This document shows, piece after piece, positions 21,155 through 33,470 of a DNA stretch of 64,000 nucleotides; the stretch's first letter is position 1, and each line of letters begins with the position of its first letter. Made by a program: the position numbers and the translations under genes. Below the pieces are notes generated by a model. The model made no database searches. It was not told the origin of the DNA and saw only the letters and a list, made by a program, of their open reading frames with translations. This DNA comes from Sebastes aleutianus (Eukaryota > Chordata > Actinopteri > Perciformes > Sebastidae), in the NCBI GenBank assembly GCA_916700875.1, contig CAKAKS010000066.1:12185361-12249360 (forward strand), in the 5' to 3' direction.

Positions 21155-23000
21155 ATGATATTAAAGCTTTAACTTTATTGTCTTTGGGCCTGGAACACGT
21201 GAAACAACAAGAACAAATAATTTGAAGAAGATAATGTTTGTCATTGGGTCTGATTCCCTGCAACATCAGACAGAATGATTTACAGCACACAGATTCACCA
21301 GAAACTCCTTCAGCTCAGACTCCAGCGGGGCCTCCGGCAGTGACCAGCCCACTGTAGATTGCTGGGCCCTCTGTCAACGTCCAGCAGGTTTTGCTACAGG
21401 GCCACAATTGTGCTTCCCTTATAAAGAAACATGAAAAGAACAACAGAGACTGAATATTTATTCACACAACAGGCTTATGTGAGTAATTAATGAAATGAAA
21501 ACAACAACATTGTCTTATTCTTTTTGGACTAAGCATGGTATTCCAAATTACAGATATTACTAACCTGCTGGTTGCTGAGAGTCATGGAGGTCTATGTCCT
21601 CAGTTCTACCAGGTGCTCTGCAAGGCTGTCAACCCGATCCATACCTGGCATACCATGCCCGTCCCCTAAACATACAATTTGTCATCAGTAAGCAAATAAA
21701 CAGGATAAACTGCTTTGAAATTACACTACATGTAACATATAATGTCTTAATGTCCGTATGCTGTCTGTTGTATGTTAAATAGATTCGACCCAACTGTTAC
21801 TATTGCTTTATTGTGAGGTTTATGTAAACATTACTTACCAACTGTATTTCTGCCACCTGAGACCTCACCAGGTGAGGATCAGACTGGACTGCAGGCTGAG
21901 CTTCTGGGGCAGAGGATACAGGATGACTGACAGCCTGGAGAAGTCTAAACAGACATTGAAATAAAACTTATATGTAGAAACAATTTCACACATATGATAA
22001 TTATGTTTCTTTTACCTTGAAAAACCTTGCAAACTACAGTCATGTTTATATAACTTTAGTATGAACATTTAATATAACATTTATGATCATATAATCATTA
22101 ATCATGAACATTAATATAACACCACAGTTATCTGACAGTTACCTGTCTGAGCTAAAAACAGTGACTGTGATAGTAAACTTTGTTTCACAACGTTAAGAAG
22201 CTAATACAGTAGCAGTCATACTGTATATGTATATATAGCTTTAGTAATAACATAACGTTTATGATCATATAATCATTAATATAACACCACAGTTATCTTA
22301 CAGTTACCTGTCTGAGCTAAAAGAAGGGACTGTGGTAGTGTTAGTTTAACGACGCTGAGGAGCTCATACAGTATGAGTAACGTTACCTCTATGTAACTGT
22401 AACTGTAACGTAGCCTCAGCATACTAATTAGAGCTCTAATTAGAGCTCTGAACAGATGATAAAGTGATTGGTAACTTATTCACCAAGTCTAGCTAACATA
22501 ATTAAAGCCAGGCTAGCTTAGACAGAGTAACATTACAAACCTATTCATTGATTTCACAGCGAGTCTTAATCAGCCCACATTAAAAAACGCCAGAAAGCTA
22601 AAACACGTTTAATCCGTATTGTCTAAGAGAATCCAATATCACTGTTACGTAATGTTAATAATGACATTTACCTGTCTGTAGCTGAATATAATGTTAATAA
22701 TGACATTTACCTGTCTGTAGCTGAATATAATGTTAATAATGACATTTACCTGTCTGTAGCTGAATATAATGTTAATAATGACATTTACCTGTCTGTAGCT
22801 GAATATAATGTTAATAATGACATTTACCTGTCTGTAGCTGAATATAATGTTAATAATGACATTTACCTGTCTGTAGCTGAATATAATGTTAATAATGATA
22901 TTTACCTGTCTGTAGCTGAATATAATGTTAATAATGATATTTACCTGTCTGTAGCTGAATAGGCGGTGAATAGTTCAAAAGTCCCTCCTCCGCATCGCGT
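21155..23000 (-). other. Candidate spliced transcript of unknown function
   Basis: Three exon-like blocks have good minus-strand splice signals: 21944-21839 (acceptor tttag, donor GTAAGT), 21665-21565 (acceptor tttag, donor GTTAGT) and a last block from 21417 (acceptor tataag) with AATAAA at 21179-21174. Promoter-like DNA lies at 22975-23260. One frame is open through the 106-bp block (LLQAVSHPVSSAPEAQ...) but stops in the next, and the last block has an open stretch ending LKEFLVNLCAVNHSV. No complete protein can be built, so this may be a non-coding RNA, a decayed gene or a repeat-derived transcript. Confidence 0.35.
22650..22963 (-). repeat. 39-bp minisatellite carrying a splice-donor motif
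   Basis: About eight near-identical copies of a 39-bp unit containing atttacctgtctgtagct. On the minus strand each unit reads CTACAGACAG|GTAAATG, a reasonable 5' splice site. Related single sites (CTCAGACAG|GTAACTG) occur at about 22140 and 22305, inside a roughly 170-bp duplication. Confidence 0.9.
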
Positions 23001-23260
23001 CCGCTGGGACGGCTGTGATTGGCTATTCAAAAATGGATGACGTGGCGGAGATCAGCCACACGATTCGTTGCCTGAAAATGGAATCCAGAGCTCCGATTGG
23101 CTGTATCCGCGGCGAAAATGGATGACGTCGGTATTGAAAATGGATGACGTCGGCAGTGAAAATGGAAAGCCGCCACATGATTTGTCGAGAGAAAATGGAA
23201 ATCCTGGAAGCTGATTCGTCGGCAGACCCACTCTATCCCTCTCCCGCTGCCGCAAATTCA
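22975..23260 (-). promoter_or_regulatory. Dense promoter-like cluster (CRE, CCAAT, AAAATGGA)
   Basis: Contains CRE cores at 23037-23044 (TGACGTGG), 23123-23130 and 23145-23151 (TGACGTC), inverted CCAAT boxes (GATTGG) at 23017 and 23095, and six AAAATGGA motifs (23030, 23075, 23115, 23137, 23159, 23192) whose complement TCCATTTT fits the YY1 core CCATNTT. It sits upstream of the minus-strand transcript candidate. Function is inferred from motif density. Confidence 0.5.
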
Positions 23261-23274
23261 CAAGTCACAGTATA

Positions 23275-23640
23275 GCATGTGAAAAAAGAGTACAAAAAAA
23301 TCAAAGTATAGTATAACGAAAAAAAAGTCATTGGAGAGTATCCCAAAAAAAGTCATAGTTTATATAGTATGTTGAAAAAAAGTAATAAAAAAAAGTCATT
23401 ATATAAATTTTAGTATGTTGAAAAAACTCATAGCATAGTATGTTGGAAAAAGTGGTAAAAAAGTAATATTATAGTATTTCGGAAAAAGTGGTAAAAATTG
23501 TATGTCGTAAAAAGCGATAAAAAAGTCATAGTATGTCGAAAAAGTCATCGTATAGTAGGTCAAAAAAGTCATAGCATATTATGTTGAGAAAAGTGGTAAA
23601 AAAAAGTCATAGTATAATATGTCGAAAGAAATCTATAAAT
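23275..23640 (+). repeat. Degenerate minisatellite
   Basis: Repeated variants of aaaaaagtcatagtatagta with tgtcg/tgttg spacers, unit roughly 20-40 bp and irregular. Confidence 0.75.
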
Positions 23641-24589
23641 AATCAGTCCCCATGTTGTGCCTTGAGTGGTAGAAGATGTTATTGGAGAGCAGTGGCTGTG
23701 ACTTTGTCCTGATAGTTCTTTGTTTGTTTTGTAATCTTTGGCATTGGCACAAACCCAGACCTCTCCAATGTGCGTAATTTACGCACAGCAGCCTGCAGAG
23801 AGGAGCGAGAGGAGGGGGAGTTCACTTGGACTGTTTCTGCATGGTCCTAGTGCGTGCAAAATCTCCTTTTTTTTGTTTGTTTGTTTTAATATAACGTTAT
23901 TTTTCGGACTGTAAAAAGTGGAGGGGTCCTATTGTGCCTTCTGAAAAAGTGGGGGGTCCCCATGTAAATGACGCCCTTGCTCCAGCTGCAGCAGCGTCTC
24001 TGCAGCATGCATGCATAAAGAGAGCTGCAGCACAAAGTGTCTCTGCACTCCTGCACGCAGGTTTGGGCAAATGCAAGATGACTGACTGCTTACCGACTTA
24101 TTTATTGGGAAACACAATTTTACCTGCAACGATTAAGACTCGATCTAGGCTATAAACCTGAATCCTGACTTCAGAAGGACTAAATGCATCCTCTGATCTC
24201 TCCCTAGCAGCTGACTCCAGGTCTGATCGAGCTTTACTGCAGCCATTGGCTGACAGAGCTGTGCGCGGTCACGCTCAATTTCTGAAGACATTCTCAATCG
24301 AGCATTAAAAATAGGATTCATCATGGCTTCAAAGGGAGATGTGCAGTAAAACATGTCTTGCCCATTTATAGCGCCATGTACAGTCAATGTAATGCACATG
24401 TGACATTCCCTGATTATTACATGGCTGGCTGTGTTTCCCTTTCTTTTTGAATAGTGTAAAATCATGTTATTTATGGTATTCTCCTTATGAATTACCAGTA
24501 TGTAAAAAAATAAAATATAATTTGAACAGAATTAAGCCTATTAAAATAGCAGCTGGCATTGCAATACTGTGCAATATTTTCAGGTGGAA
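23641..24589. other. Intergenic, nothing coding recognised
   Basis: At about 23905-23975 the phrases aagtggaggggtcctattgt and aagtggggggtccccatg look like a repeat edge. Otherwise unique, no supported gene. Confidence 0.35.
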
Positions 24590-24594
24590 TTTCA

Positions 24595-24735
24595 TTTCAT
24601 TCTCACTGTGCAATATCATTTTCCACTTGTGCAATTTTGTTAATAGTCTGTTTATTGTCAATACTGTATATACTGCTCCTATTTTTATGCTTCCATCTAT
24701 TTAAATGGTTCATATTTTGTTACACTTTGTTTCTC
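24595..24735 (+). mobile_element. LINE 3' tail fragment
   Basis: Shares a run of about 120 bp with 51065-51190 (gtgcaatatcattttccact, then ttattgtcaatactgtatat), where the LINE-like tail goes on to (TCTTA)n. Here it is interrupted by a microsatellite. Confidence 0.7.
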
Positions 24736-24792
24736 TCTCTCTCTATATATATATACATATATACATATACATATATATACACATATATATAC

Positions 24793-24825
<33 letters not shown>

Positions 24826-24828
24826 TTT
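24730..24828. repeat. Compound inverted microsatellite
   Basis: (CT)n, then (AT/AC)n, then (GA)n; the CT and GA flanks are complementary, so the tract is a near-perfect inverted repeat. Confidence 0.9.
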
Positions 24829-24919
24829 TGCATAGAAAGCATAATCATATAAAATATGATCCATTGCTCCAGATTGAGATAAGTTTATTTTTAGTATAAT
24901 ATAATTGAATATATTTAAT

Positions 24920-24920
24920 T

Positions 24921-24956
<36 letters not shown>

Positions 24957-24965
24957 ATTATTATT
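24920..24965 (+). repeat. (TTG)n(TTA)n microsatellite
   Basis: Twelve or so TTG triplets followed by TTA triplets. Confidence 0.9.
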
Positions 24966-25596
24966 TTGTATAATTTATTTTGTATAATTAATTTAATTAT
25001 ATTTAATTTAAATTATATAATTTATAGTATAAAAAAAATAAAGTGAAATGCTGCTTACACAGTAATGCATCAGTAATGATAATGTCTTGAAATGGAAGTT
25101 TTTACTTTTACATTGACATTTTATAGCCTGCTTAAAGTAGTAAAATATGTAAATCCTGTATTTATTTATTCTACCACTAGGTATATGGCTTGTTGAGTGT
25201 TTCTTTAATGGCACACTAGTTTGTCCCAGTGAGCTCGCCATACTTTCACATGACTTCCACTACGTGTGACTGACTGACCCGCATTCCTCAATTGGCAGCA
25301 GCTCTTCTGTCATACTGACTCGTTTTAGAGGCGAATAAACACTAACAGTGGATGCAAACGCTCTCCATCGCTGTCCTGGGTGTGATATGTAGCTAATAAA
25401 CTACATCTTTATGTTTTGTAAGTGCCAAACAGCTGATCGTCTGCGGCGCGTCGGAGGATTTGTAACATCTCGGAGCTAAAATCTTCAGTTTTACTTTTTT
25501 CTGTGCATCTTCAGTTCTGTCGTGTAGGAAATACATGGATGCAAAGATAACTGATGACTGAGCGACAACTGGCTGTTTCTGGGCTTCGTGTCGGTG

Positions 25597-28500
25597 ATGG
25601 CTGAGCTTCTTATTCCTCCAGACTCGAGAAGGTGAGATCAGCTGAGACTCTGTTTTACTGCAGAAAGCAGCTGTAGGATAGACTAGTAAACATTCACCTC
25701 TGATCACTGAGGTCTGGAGCTGATGGTCACATCTAACCACTACTCTGATCTTCTGATGTGCATTCTCTGCCTCACCCTAAAAATTATTGAATTAATACAT
25801 GTTTGCAATTTGGCCTTTCTTGTCAAGCATATGAATAAATGATTGAATGAAACAATGGTCTGTTAATTGATTAAATTAATTAATTAATTCATTGATTAAT
25901 TCTCCAGTCTAGATGTCCAGGGAAGCCAAACACACTGCTCTGAAGCCAACTGTGTTTGCTTTTTAACTATTAAAAGGAACAGTGTCTAACATTTCGGGGG
26001 ATCTATTTATTCAGAACTTTATTCTGAAGTTGTGCATAATAGTGCATAATCACCTGAAACTTGTGTTTTCGTTAGCTTAGAATGAGCCCTTCATATCTAC
26101 ATAGGGAGCGGCAAGGTCTATGGAAAGGAGGCTGGGTCACGCATCATCAACGCGTCATATCTTTGGGGGTACAACACATCCGCAGTAAAATCTCGCTGAA
26201 ATTGAGCCAATCTTAACGCACGACCGCAGCTTCAGTTACACTGTGCATGTGTTATACCCCATACCTCAATACCCATGTCCGCCCGTGACCCATCCTCCTT
26301 TCCATAGGCCTTGGGGAGCGAGTCCTCTTCACGGAGTCCACCATGTTGCTCCGCCATGTTTCTACAGAAGCCCAGAGCGGACAAACCAAACTCTGACTCT
26401 AGAGAGAGCCTTTCATGTTTTTACGTTACCTTAAGGCCACCGTAGTTCTCCGACACGCTTGTGAAACTGCAGTAACGTGAGCCGTAGAGTGCAAAACCGT
26501 GGTACCGCCAGCCGCCGTCTGACTTCCGTTGCTCCTAAAGTAGTGTTATTATGGTAAGGATGACCTCTGAGCGAGGCGAACGGCGTTACTACGGTTTTGC
26601 ACTCGGCGGCTCACGTTACCACAGTCTTGGAAAGGGAGGAGTGAGCGGAGGGGTACACAGTTGGTTGCAATCTGCAACCACACCACTAGATGCTGCCAAA
26701 TCCTACACACTGTACCTTTAAATGAAGACATTTCTTTGTGTATTTATTCTGCAGGTGTAGTTATTTCTTCCTCTATGATGGATCCAGAGTCAGAGGAGAG
26801 GGCGACCCTACAAGAGAGGGAATCTGCTACTTCTACCCTGAAGAGGTTGGACTCTCACGCACTTGTTGCATGTTAGGTTGTATTGTTGAGTATGATGATG
26901 ATCGCCCAATGCTTGTTTGTGTTTATATTTCAACCCACAGCGTTTAGTTCTGTAACCTCAAAGTTGCATGTATTCCTGTCAGACCCCTTTAGATAAGCAG
27001 GAGCTGCTCTGCGGTCAGCTTGCCGGCGCCTGCCGCTGTGTCTCTGAACTCTCCTCCTCCCCTGTGCGCATACTGAGGCTGCGCCGCAACACGTTTGCCA
27101 TCCGTATGAAAGATGACTTCTTTTGGGTGAGTGAGCACACACAGTAGGGCCAGCCGCAACTTTTCAAGACGTCTCTGACTTTTTTCCCCCTAAAAATGAG
27201 TCTTTGATAGTTATTTTTGGGGCTATCTTTTTGTCCCTCCCAGGCTCTGGGCTGCTCAGTCGAAGTCCCCACCGTCAGTGTCTGTGAGCTCCTGGATCAG
27301 CTCATAAACCTCTTTTGTTTCTACAATGGCTCTGTCCGACATAGCTACCAGGTACACTTTTCAGTTGTCTAGTAGTCTTATACCATAGTAGTCTTGTTTT
27401 TATCTGCTCTGTCCCAGAGTGATTAAAAGGGCAGTGTGTAGGATTTGGGGGCATCTAGCGGTTATGCTGCACATCGCAACCAACTGGAACTTCTTCCGTG
27501 TGTCGAGCGTGTAGGAGAACTACGGTGGTTGATGCTAAAACATGAATGTGGGGTGATTATACACTAAAGAAAATATTCTTATTAATTATAAAATTATATA
27601 TCAAATTTGTTTTAACGCCACTCATTTCTTTAACGCATTACCGTAACTTGCGTTTTTTAGGATTAATTAATTAATTTCTGCAAATAGATCTCCCTGAATG
27701 CAACACACTGTTCCTTTAATCTGTTTTTTTAAGAAAGACTTGCATCTGCATCAAGTTGTAGACCAACGTAATAGAGCAATCTACAGAGTAAAAGTCACAT
27801 AAATAAAGAGAAACTAGTCAATAAGTTTCAAACTTTTCATTTTAGGGGCTATTAATTCAAAATTGTTTCTTTTTAAAAGTTGCATGTTGTAATTTAAACT
27901 TTTTTTTGCACTGCAGCTCAACAGTCGGGAAACTCTGGCTAATCGTTGGGCGCTGTACCTCTCACACCTACAGTCAGGATCCTCAGATCTTCATCACGTC
28001 TTCAGCTGCTTGAGAACCATCGACTCAACTAATGTACGCACACAAATGTTGCCACGGTTCCACATTTAACCTGCAGTGGCTTTTCATAGATGTTCTCGGA
28101 CAGGATGTGTCACAATGTCCTGCGGTATTGTGGTATTGTGGTATTGCGTAAGAAGTGCTCAGTGTGGCAAACTATCTGCACACTTGTTTCACCTAGAGAC
28201 TACATTTTGATGTGCACAAGCTGCTAGACAAATGCCAATAAATCCTGGATCTTTCTGGCTGTTGTTGCAATTTTTCTAGCTTTTGCAAAATATACTGTGA
28301 CTGAGAAGTCTGTCACATTATACAATAGCTGACAGCAATATAAAACTTTATTTTCCAGCATTTGCAGTGTCTTGTATTAGTGTAACAATTGAACTATAAA
28401 GTTTTTATCTTCTAAATTGTCTAGTTATCACCTTCCACTTTCTGTTTTTTACATGAGCTGAAAGGTAACCATTTGAATTCTTGTCTGCAGGTTGACCCAC

Positions 28501-31500
28501 TTCTCCTTCTTAAAGCTGCCCTCATTCTTCAGGCCTGTCAGCGCTGCCCTCTAGTGTCAGCAGGCTGTATTCTTTTCAGAGGACGGTGAGCTGACATTTT
28601 AAGTCTATATCTACCAGTCAGCGGAAGAGTTTTTTTTTCTGTAAATAACAGGTTTTGAAATCTCACTTTTCTGCCATTTCTCTGCAGAGTTGTGAGCACA
28701 CAGATGTCTCCAGACCTCACAATGAAGGTGATGGTTCATGAGAGTGAAACATACACCAAGGTAGGACATGACGGTGGGACCAAATGCTGTCCTAAAGCTT
28801 TTCTCACCTAACAGTTGTGCATGAAACGCTTGAAAGAGTAAACTAATCACTAGTCTAGCAAGCTGTCATTTTTCACAATCTTTTGCACTCACTTTAATTG
28901 AACTAAATAATGGAATGGAATAATAGTACTTCTGTTTGGCTGAGAACATGCCAAGGACCCTTTAACAGGCCACTTTGAAACCCATTTTAGTAGCAGTAAT
29001 TTAGGCTACCTAATGGTACGTGTCCACAGGATCCATCCTTTTCAGGCTTCCCATTCATTGTCAATATAAACAGCTGTGCATTCTAGTAGCGTTGCGTTTC
29101 GAGATATGGACTGTTACGTTGCCCGCTCCTCATTTGCAAAAATTTGAGGACTAGGCTACTTTATGCAAATCAGGGGCGTCTGGCAAATTATTTGTTAATT
29201 TTTTATCTGTTCAAAATGTACCTTAAAGGGAGATTTGTCAAGTATTTAATACTCTTATCATCATGGGAGTGGGCAAATATGCTGCTTTATACAAATGTAT
29301 ATATATTTATCATTGGAAATCAATTAACAACACAAAATAATTACAAGTATTGTCCAGAAACCCTCACAGGTACTGCATTTAGCATAAAAAATATGCTCAA
29401 ATCATAACATGGCAAACTGCAGCCCAACAGACAACAACAGCTGTCAGTGTGTCAGTGTGCTGACTTGACTATGACTTGCCCCAAACTGCATGTGATTATC
29501 ATAAAGTGGGCATGTCTGTAAAGGGGAGACTCGTGGGTACCCATAGAACCCATTTTCATTCACATACAGTATCTTGAGGTCAGAGGTCAGCCCTTTGACA
29601 GCCCTACAATAAACTGAAATCAAAAGGATGCCAAAGTAACTACATAATGACGTCTGCAACACGACAAGCAAACAGCTTTTAAAATGCTTGTTTTCTGAAT
29701 GGAGTTTGGCTTGATCAGTGCCAGGCTATGCTAACATTGTAGCTGCTCCATCAACGCTCAACATAACGTCAGCTAGGCAGAAATACGGCAGCGATGTTGT
29801 TGTTTATACTACAGAGAGTTTGTGGTTTATACAAGTACATTTATTCACAGAGTTTCGCCCGGTCTCTGTTCAAATATGATGTACTATCGTAGCTCTGGGT
29901 GCGCACAGACGACTACAATAGTGTTTTCCTCCATTTCTGATTCAACAACGTCAGGACGTCAGTGACGACAGGAGGAGAATCTCAACGCTGATAGGCTTTT
30001 GCGACAGCGTCACGCAAATTTCTTGCTCAAGTTTAAATATTTCAACTTGCACGAATGACACAAATTTTGCATATACTCGTACTTCGTGTCGCCCTGCGCG
30101 AACTTGCGTCTATTTGTCTCTTTGCATTGACTTTGTATGTAATCGTGCCGTACTAAAAGTTCACTTTGTGATTGGTGTGAATGCCCCATGACTCTTGACA
30201 ATGTTGAAATATTCCCTTAACAGAAAAAAGTCTTAAGCCAGTGTTTTAAATTTGATGCAGGCCCAGAAACCCAACGGGCCAAGTACCTTCAGCTCATTTG
30301 GCGGTGCCATCAGCTCCACTACCGTGTTCCTGACAATGTCTGAACTCCAGTACCTGCAATCTGCCCCCGTCGACAAAGACTTCAGGTAGCGTCTTCCCTT
30401 AATGAGCTCCAGTTCTGTTTGTGTGACATTTCCAGAGAATACTGAGTGTCTCAAACCGTTTTCCAATCCTCCAGTTCCCATTCTACCCCACTCAAAAACA
30501 CCCCCCCGAAGAAGACCCGCCTGTCAAGAACGTTATCTGACACTCCCTCTACTGAGTCGGAGCCATCTGACCCAGGTTCCTCCCAGTCCTCCCAGAGGTT
30601 ATCCCTCAGCCCTCTCTTGTCAGACAGCTCCATGCTTCCATTGCAGAGCGCCGCTGATCCCTCACCGCCGTCGCTCAAGCCTCCTTTCTCAAACGGGAAA
30701 CACTCCCCCGAAGCTGAGGAAGAAGTGCTGGAAGAGTCGCATTATCACAGCTTTCACAGCAACGGAGGCGGAGTCAGTCCGATGCATAACGAAGGAGACG
30801 GCTCATTGTTGGGAGAAAACTCCCATCTAAATGGAGGCGGAGGAGATGGTGATGGAGACGCAGGACACTGTGGGACAGCGTTTGACCTCAGAGGGGCTGA
30901 GGAATCCCACGACGGTGAGGTTTCGGAAGAGGCTGACAGAAGTGGCGGCTGTGGGAGTGTCCAGGGCCACGAGGCGGAGATACCAGATCCTCCTACTTGC
31001 TCTGATGCTTTTGACCGCCCAGAGGAGTGTCCGCTGATTCCCATGACGCTGTACGTGCACCGGGTCAAAGGCCTGGTGCTGGCTCTGCTGGTGGAGCCGC
31101 ACTTCTCGAGCGACACAGCTTCTGTGGAGGAAGTGGTGAGAAACGACGGCAACCCTAATAATAATAATAATTTCTCTCATTTTTTGTCACATATTGAAAG
31201 TTTGTGAGCAAAAAAACACAAAAGATACTTCATGACACAGCTGAATGTGACACAGCTGAATGTAACACATCGCAATGAATCCAGCAGCTGTGCACTAATA
31301 TTGCCTTTGTAGTGCTAACGCATGGCTCCTCCTTTATGGTTTGCATCCAGTATCACAGCAGCCTGGCGTCACTCAACGGACTAGAGGCCCATCTGAGGAC
31401 TATCTCTCCAGTGGCCCCGGGCGCTCCAGGACCCTACATTTTTGCCCATTTCGACTGCATTCAGAGCACGATGACAAGTGAGGCTCCCACGACACTCTGA

Positions 31501-32361
31501 CACATCGCCTTTCTTCATTCACTCTTTGACTCTCTGTGTTTATCTTTACTCACTCTGCATCGTTTTTTTTGATAATTCTGTCTTTTCCAGTTTCCCAGTT
31601 TCCTTCTAGAGTGAGTATCTTCTGCCCCACCATCTCTACCTTGGGGACTAGGAGGGGGGGGGGGGGGGTGGGAGTTTATATTTGTCTTTGCATGAGCTAA
31701 TGGCTAATTAGTAAGACTGTGATCAGCATTCCTTTGTGCGTCAGGCATGCTTGTCCAGGTTAATGTGCCACCGCGGTACTGAGTCTCTTGTTATTGTGTG
31801 TCTCTGCAGCCAACCTGTCTGGTCGACCAGGGGGAGCCCCGGAGCGTCCTTTTGTGAGAGCCACATCGCTTCTTCACTCGCATTTCTGTAACACTGGAAC
31901 TCTGCAGGAGGCTATTATCAGGTCAGTACGGCAGTGACGTGATGGTGGTGGTGGTGGTTTGGGGGGGAGGAGTAGAAGTAGAAGTCGGGGGTAGGGGGTT
32001 GGATCTGTCATCATCGTGTCCATCATCACATCCCACCAATCCCTGAATGTTCTTCTTCTAGATCACACTCACATTTAATGGAAAAGAAAGTCCCATTGTT
32101 TTTATGACGTCATTGTGTCACTTTGCTCTTTTGTGTTGCGCGTCATCGTCCCGCATGCTTGAAATGGAAATGTGCAATTTTCACCGCAGGAGTGCCGGAG
32201 CTGCTGTGTATGGAACCCGCAGCGTGGCCCAGGAGACTTACTTCCAGCAGCACGGGGGATCGCTGAGGAACTCCGGCATCCCCAACCACCAGGACAGTGC
32301 CTTCTCGCTGCCCGGCAAGGCCCGACACAGACTGATGAAACACGGGGTCAACCTGCTCTGA
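25597..32361 (+). CDS. hps4: HPS4, BLOC-3 complex subunit
   Basis: HPS4 pairs with HPS1 to form BLOC-3, the exchange factor for Rab32/Rab38 in melanosome and other lysosome-related organelle formation. Twelve exons (25597-25631, 26755-26845, 26983-27126, 27244-27351, 27917-28033, 28491-28585, 28688-28760, 30261-30385, 30475-31135, 31351-31477, 31810-31921, 32190-32361) give 619 aa. The N-terminal longin part matches human HPS4 closely (YFFLYDGSRV, GDPTREGICYFYP, KQELLCGQ, VDPLLLLKAALILQ). The 220-residue exon 9 is Ser/Pro/Gly-rich and poorly conserved. The C-terminus is conserved again (YHSSLASLNGLEAHL, QETYFQQHGGSLRN, KHGVNLL). The start is set by the 35-nt first exon MAELLIPPDSR, which fits in phase. 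The exon 2 donor is GTTGGA. Two TTAA MITEs and a GGGCTGTCAA copy lie in introns. Confidence 0.95.
25970..26722. mobile_element. TTAA-type MITE, family ACAGTGTGTAGGATTT (copy 2)
   Basis: In hps4 intron 1, reversed relative to 6717-7413. It starts TTAAAAGGAACAGTGTCTAAC and ends CTACACACTGTACCTTTAA, about 30 bp before exon 2. Confidence 0.75.
27424..27719. mobile_element. TTAA-type MITE, family ACAGTGTGTAGGATTT (copy 3)
   Basis: In hps4 intron 4. It starts TTAAAAGGGCAGTGTGTAGG and ends ACACACTGTTCCTTTAA. A short piece of the GGGCTGTCAA family (caaatttgttttaacgccac) is embedded near its right end. Confidence 0.7.
29205..29606 (+). repeat. GGGCTGTCAA MITE (copy d)
   Basis: A fragment in hps4 intron 7, running from the tatctgttcaaaatgtacct segment to tttgacagcccta, with an internal deletion after cttgaggtcagaggtcag. 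Confidence 0.7.
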
Positions 32362-33470
32362 CGGGACAGCGGCAGCGTGACATCTGCTCTCAGTGCTCAA
32401 GAGGAGCTGTATTTCGTTGAACTGCCCTGTGAGTAACATTAAAATCAACAGAGAACATAACTTAAAGATTCCTCTGTGGTTCACTTGTTCCCACAGCAGA
32501 TTGTACGATGCTAGCACACCTTATGGCACTCACATTCATAACAGAACTTTTTTAAAATTGTATAATAAATGACAGAGAAGATGGTTGGTAAAGGTTTTGC
32601 TGAGTAAGTTTTGTTTATAATGAAGTTTTAATTTCACCTATTCCCGTGCTTGTTTGGGTCCAATTTGTCTGAATTTTATTTCTGTTCGCTCAAACACATT
32701 ACCTTTTGTATTGAGAAGCAAAATTTGTTGCCGTATTAAGCTCTTGTTTACACACATTTTGCACCCTTTTCACCTTTACAGATATTTTCCGTTCAGTCAC
32801 GTCCTCAACGCAGCGAATGTAGTAATTCCTCTTACTTGTATTTATTCATTTAATAGGAAATGTAGACTAAAGCAAGATTAAATCTACTTTGTGTATTTGT
32901 ACAGAATCATTCTTTTCCTTGCTGCACACAAAACTGTATTACACAAATTTATAAAATAATCCAAAAAATAGTTTTTTTATAAAAAATGTCTATTTATTTG
33001 AAATCAACTCTTTGGTAGCATAAAAATGTTATTTAACTATTCGGCTCTTAGATCTAGTGTGTGTTTTTTTTTGTTTTTGAATGTGTCATTTGTTAAAAAA
33101 GAAAGAAAGAAAAGAATGCCTGTATTGTAATGTTTGCTGAGTTGAGATCCACTGTGATACTGTAGTGCATTATTAGTGGGAATTAAATGAATACATGATC
33201 CTCTCACTGTTGAGTCTTGTGAGCTACTTTGGTAAATGCTTGTTTAAAGCCACAGGGGCGACACAGGGCCTTATTAGGGCCATCAGCGGCCTGCATGTGA
33301 CCCTGCAATCCCAAACCCATTGTTCTCCTCCTCGGGCTTAACGCCTCGTTGCAAAAATGGTCACAAGTGGCCCAGAAGAAGAAGGACAAGTGCGCTATTT
33401 GAAAAGCCAAACACATGCACTGTTAAGAATTTCCCAGTAAAATAACAATAAAGAACTGGCAGCAGGGTTG
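32362..33470 (+). other. hps4: hps4 3' UTR and flank
   Basis: Candidate poly(A) signals are ATTAAA at 33182-33187 and AATAAA at 33447-33452. No other gene seen. Confidence 0.45.

Noticed and set aside
22650..22963. 39-bp direct repeats as a possible CRISPR array
   Set aside because: The copies are head-to-tail with no variable spacers, and the DNA is vertebrate; it is a minisatellite.
24559..24899. Open frames with Ile-Tyr repeats
   Set aside because: Produced by the AT/AC/GA microsatellite and the LINE tail; no protein character.
30402..31180. Several overlapping open frames on both strands
   Set aside because: They are shadows of hps4 exon 9, whose own frame joins its neighbours in phase and whose flanking exons match HPS4.
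31590..31610. Extra micro-exon of hps4 (ttttccag, then ttctag)
   Set aside because: The flanking exons 31351-31477 and 31810-31921 already join in phase and match the human protein order.
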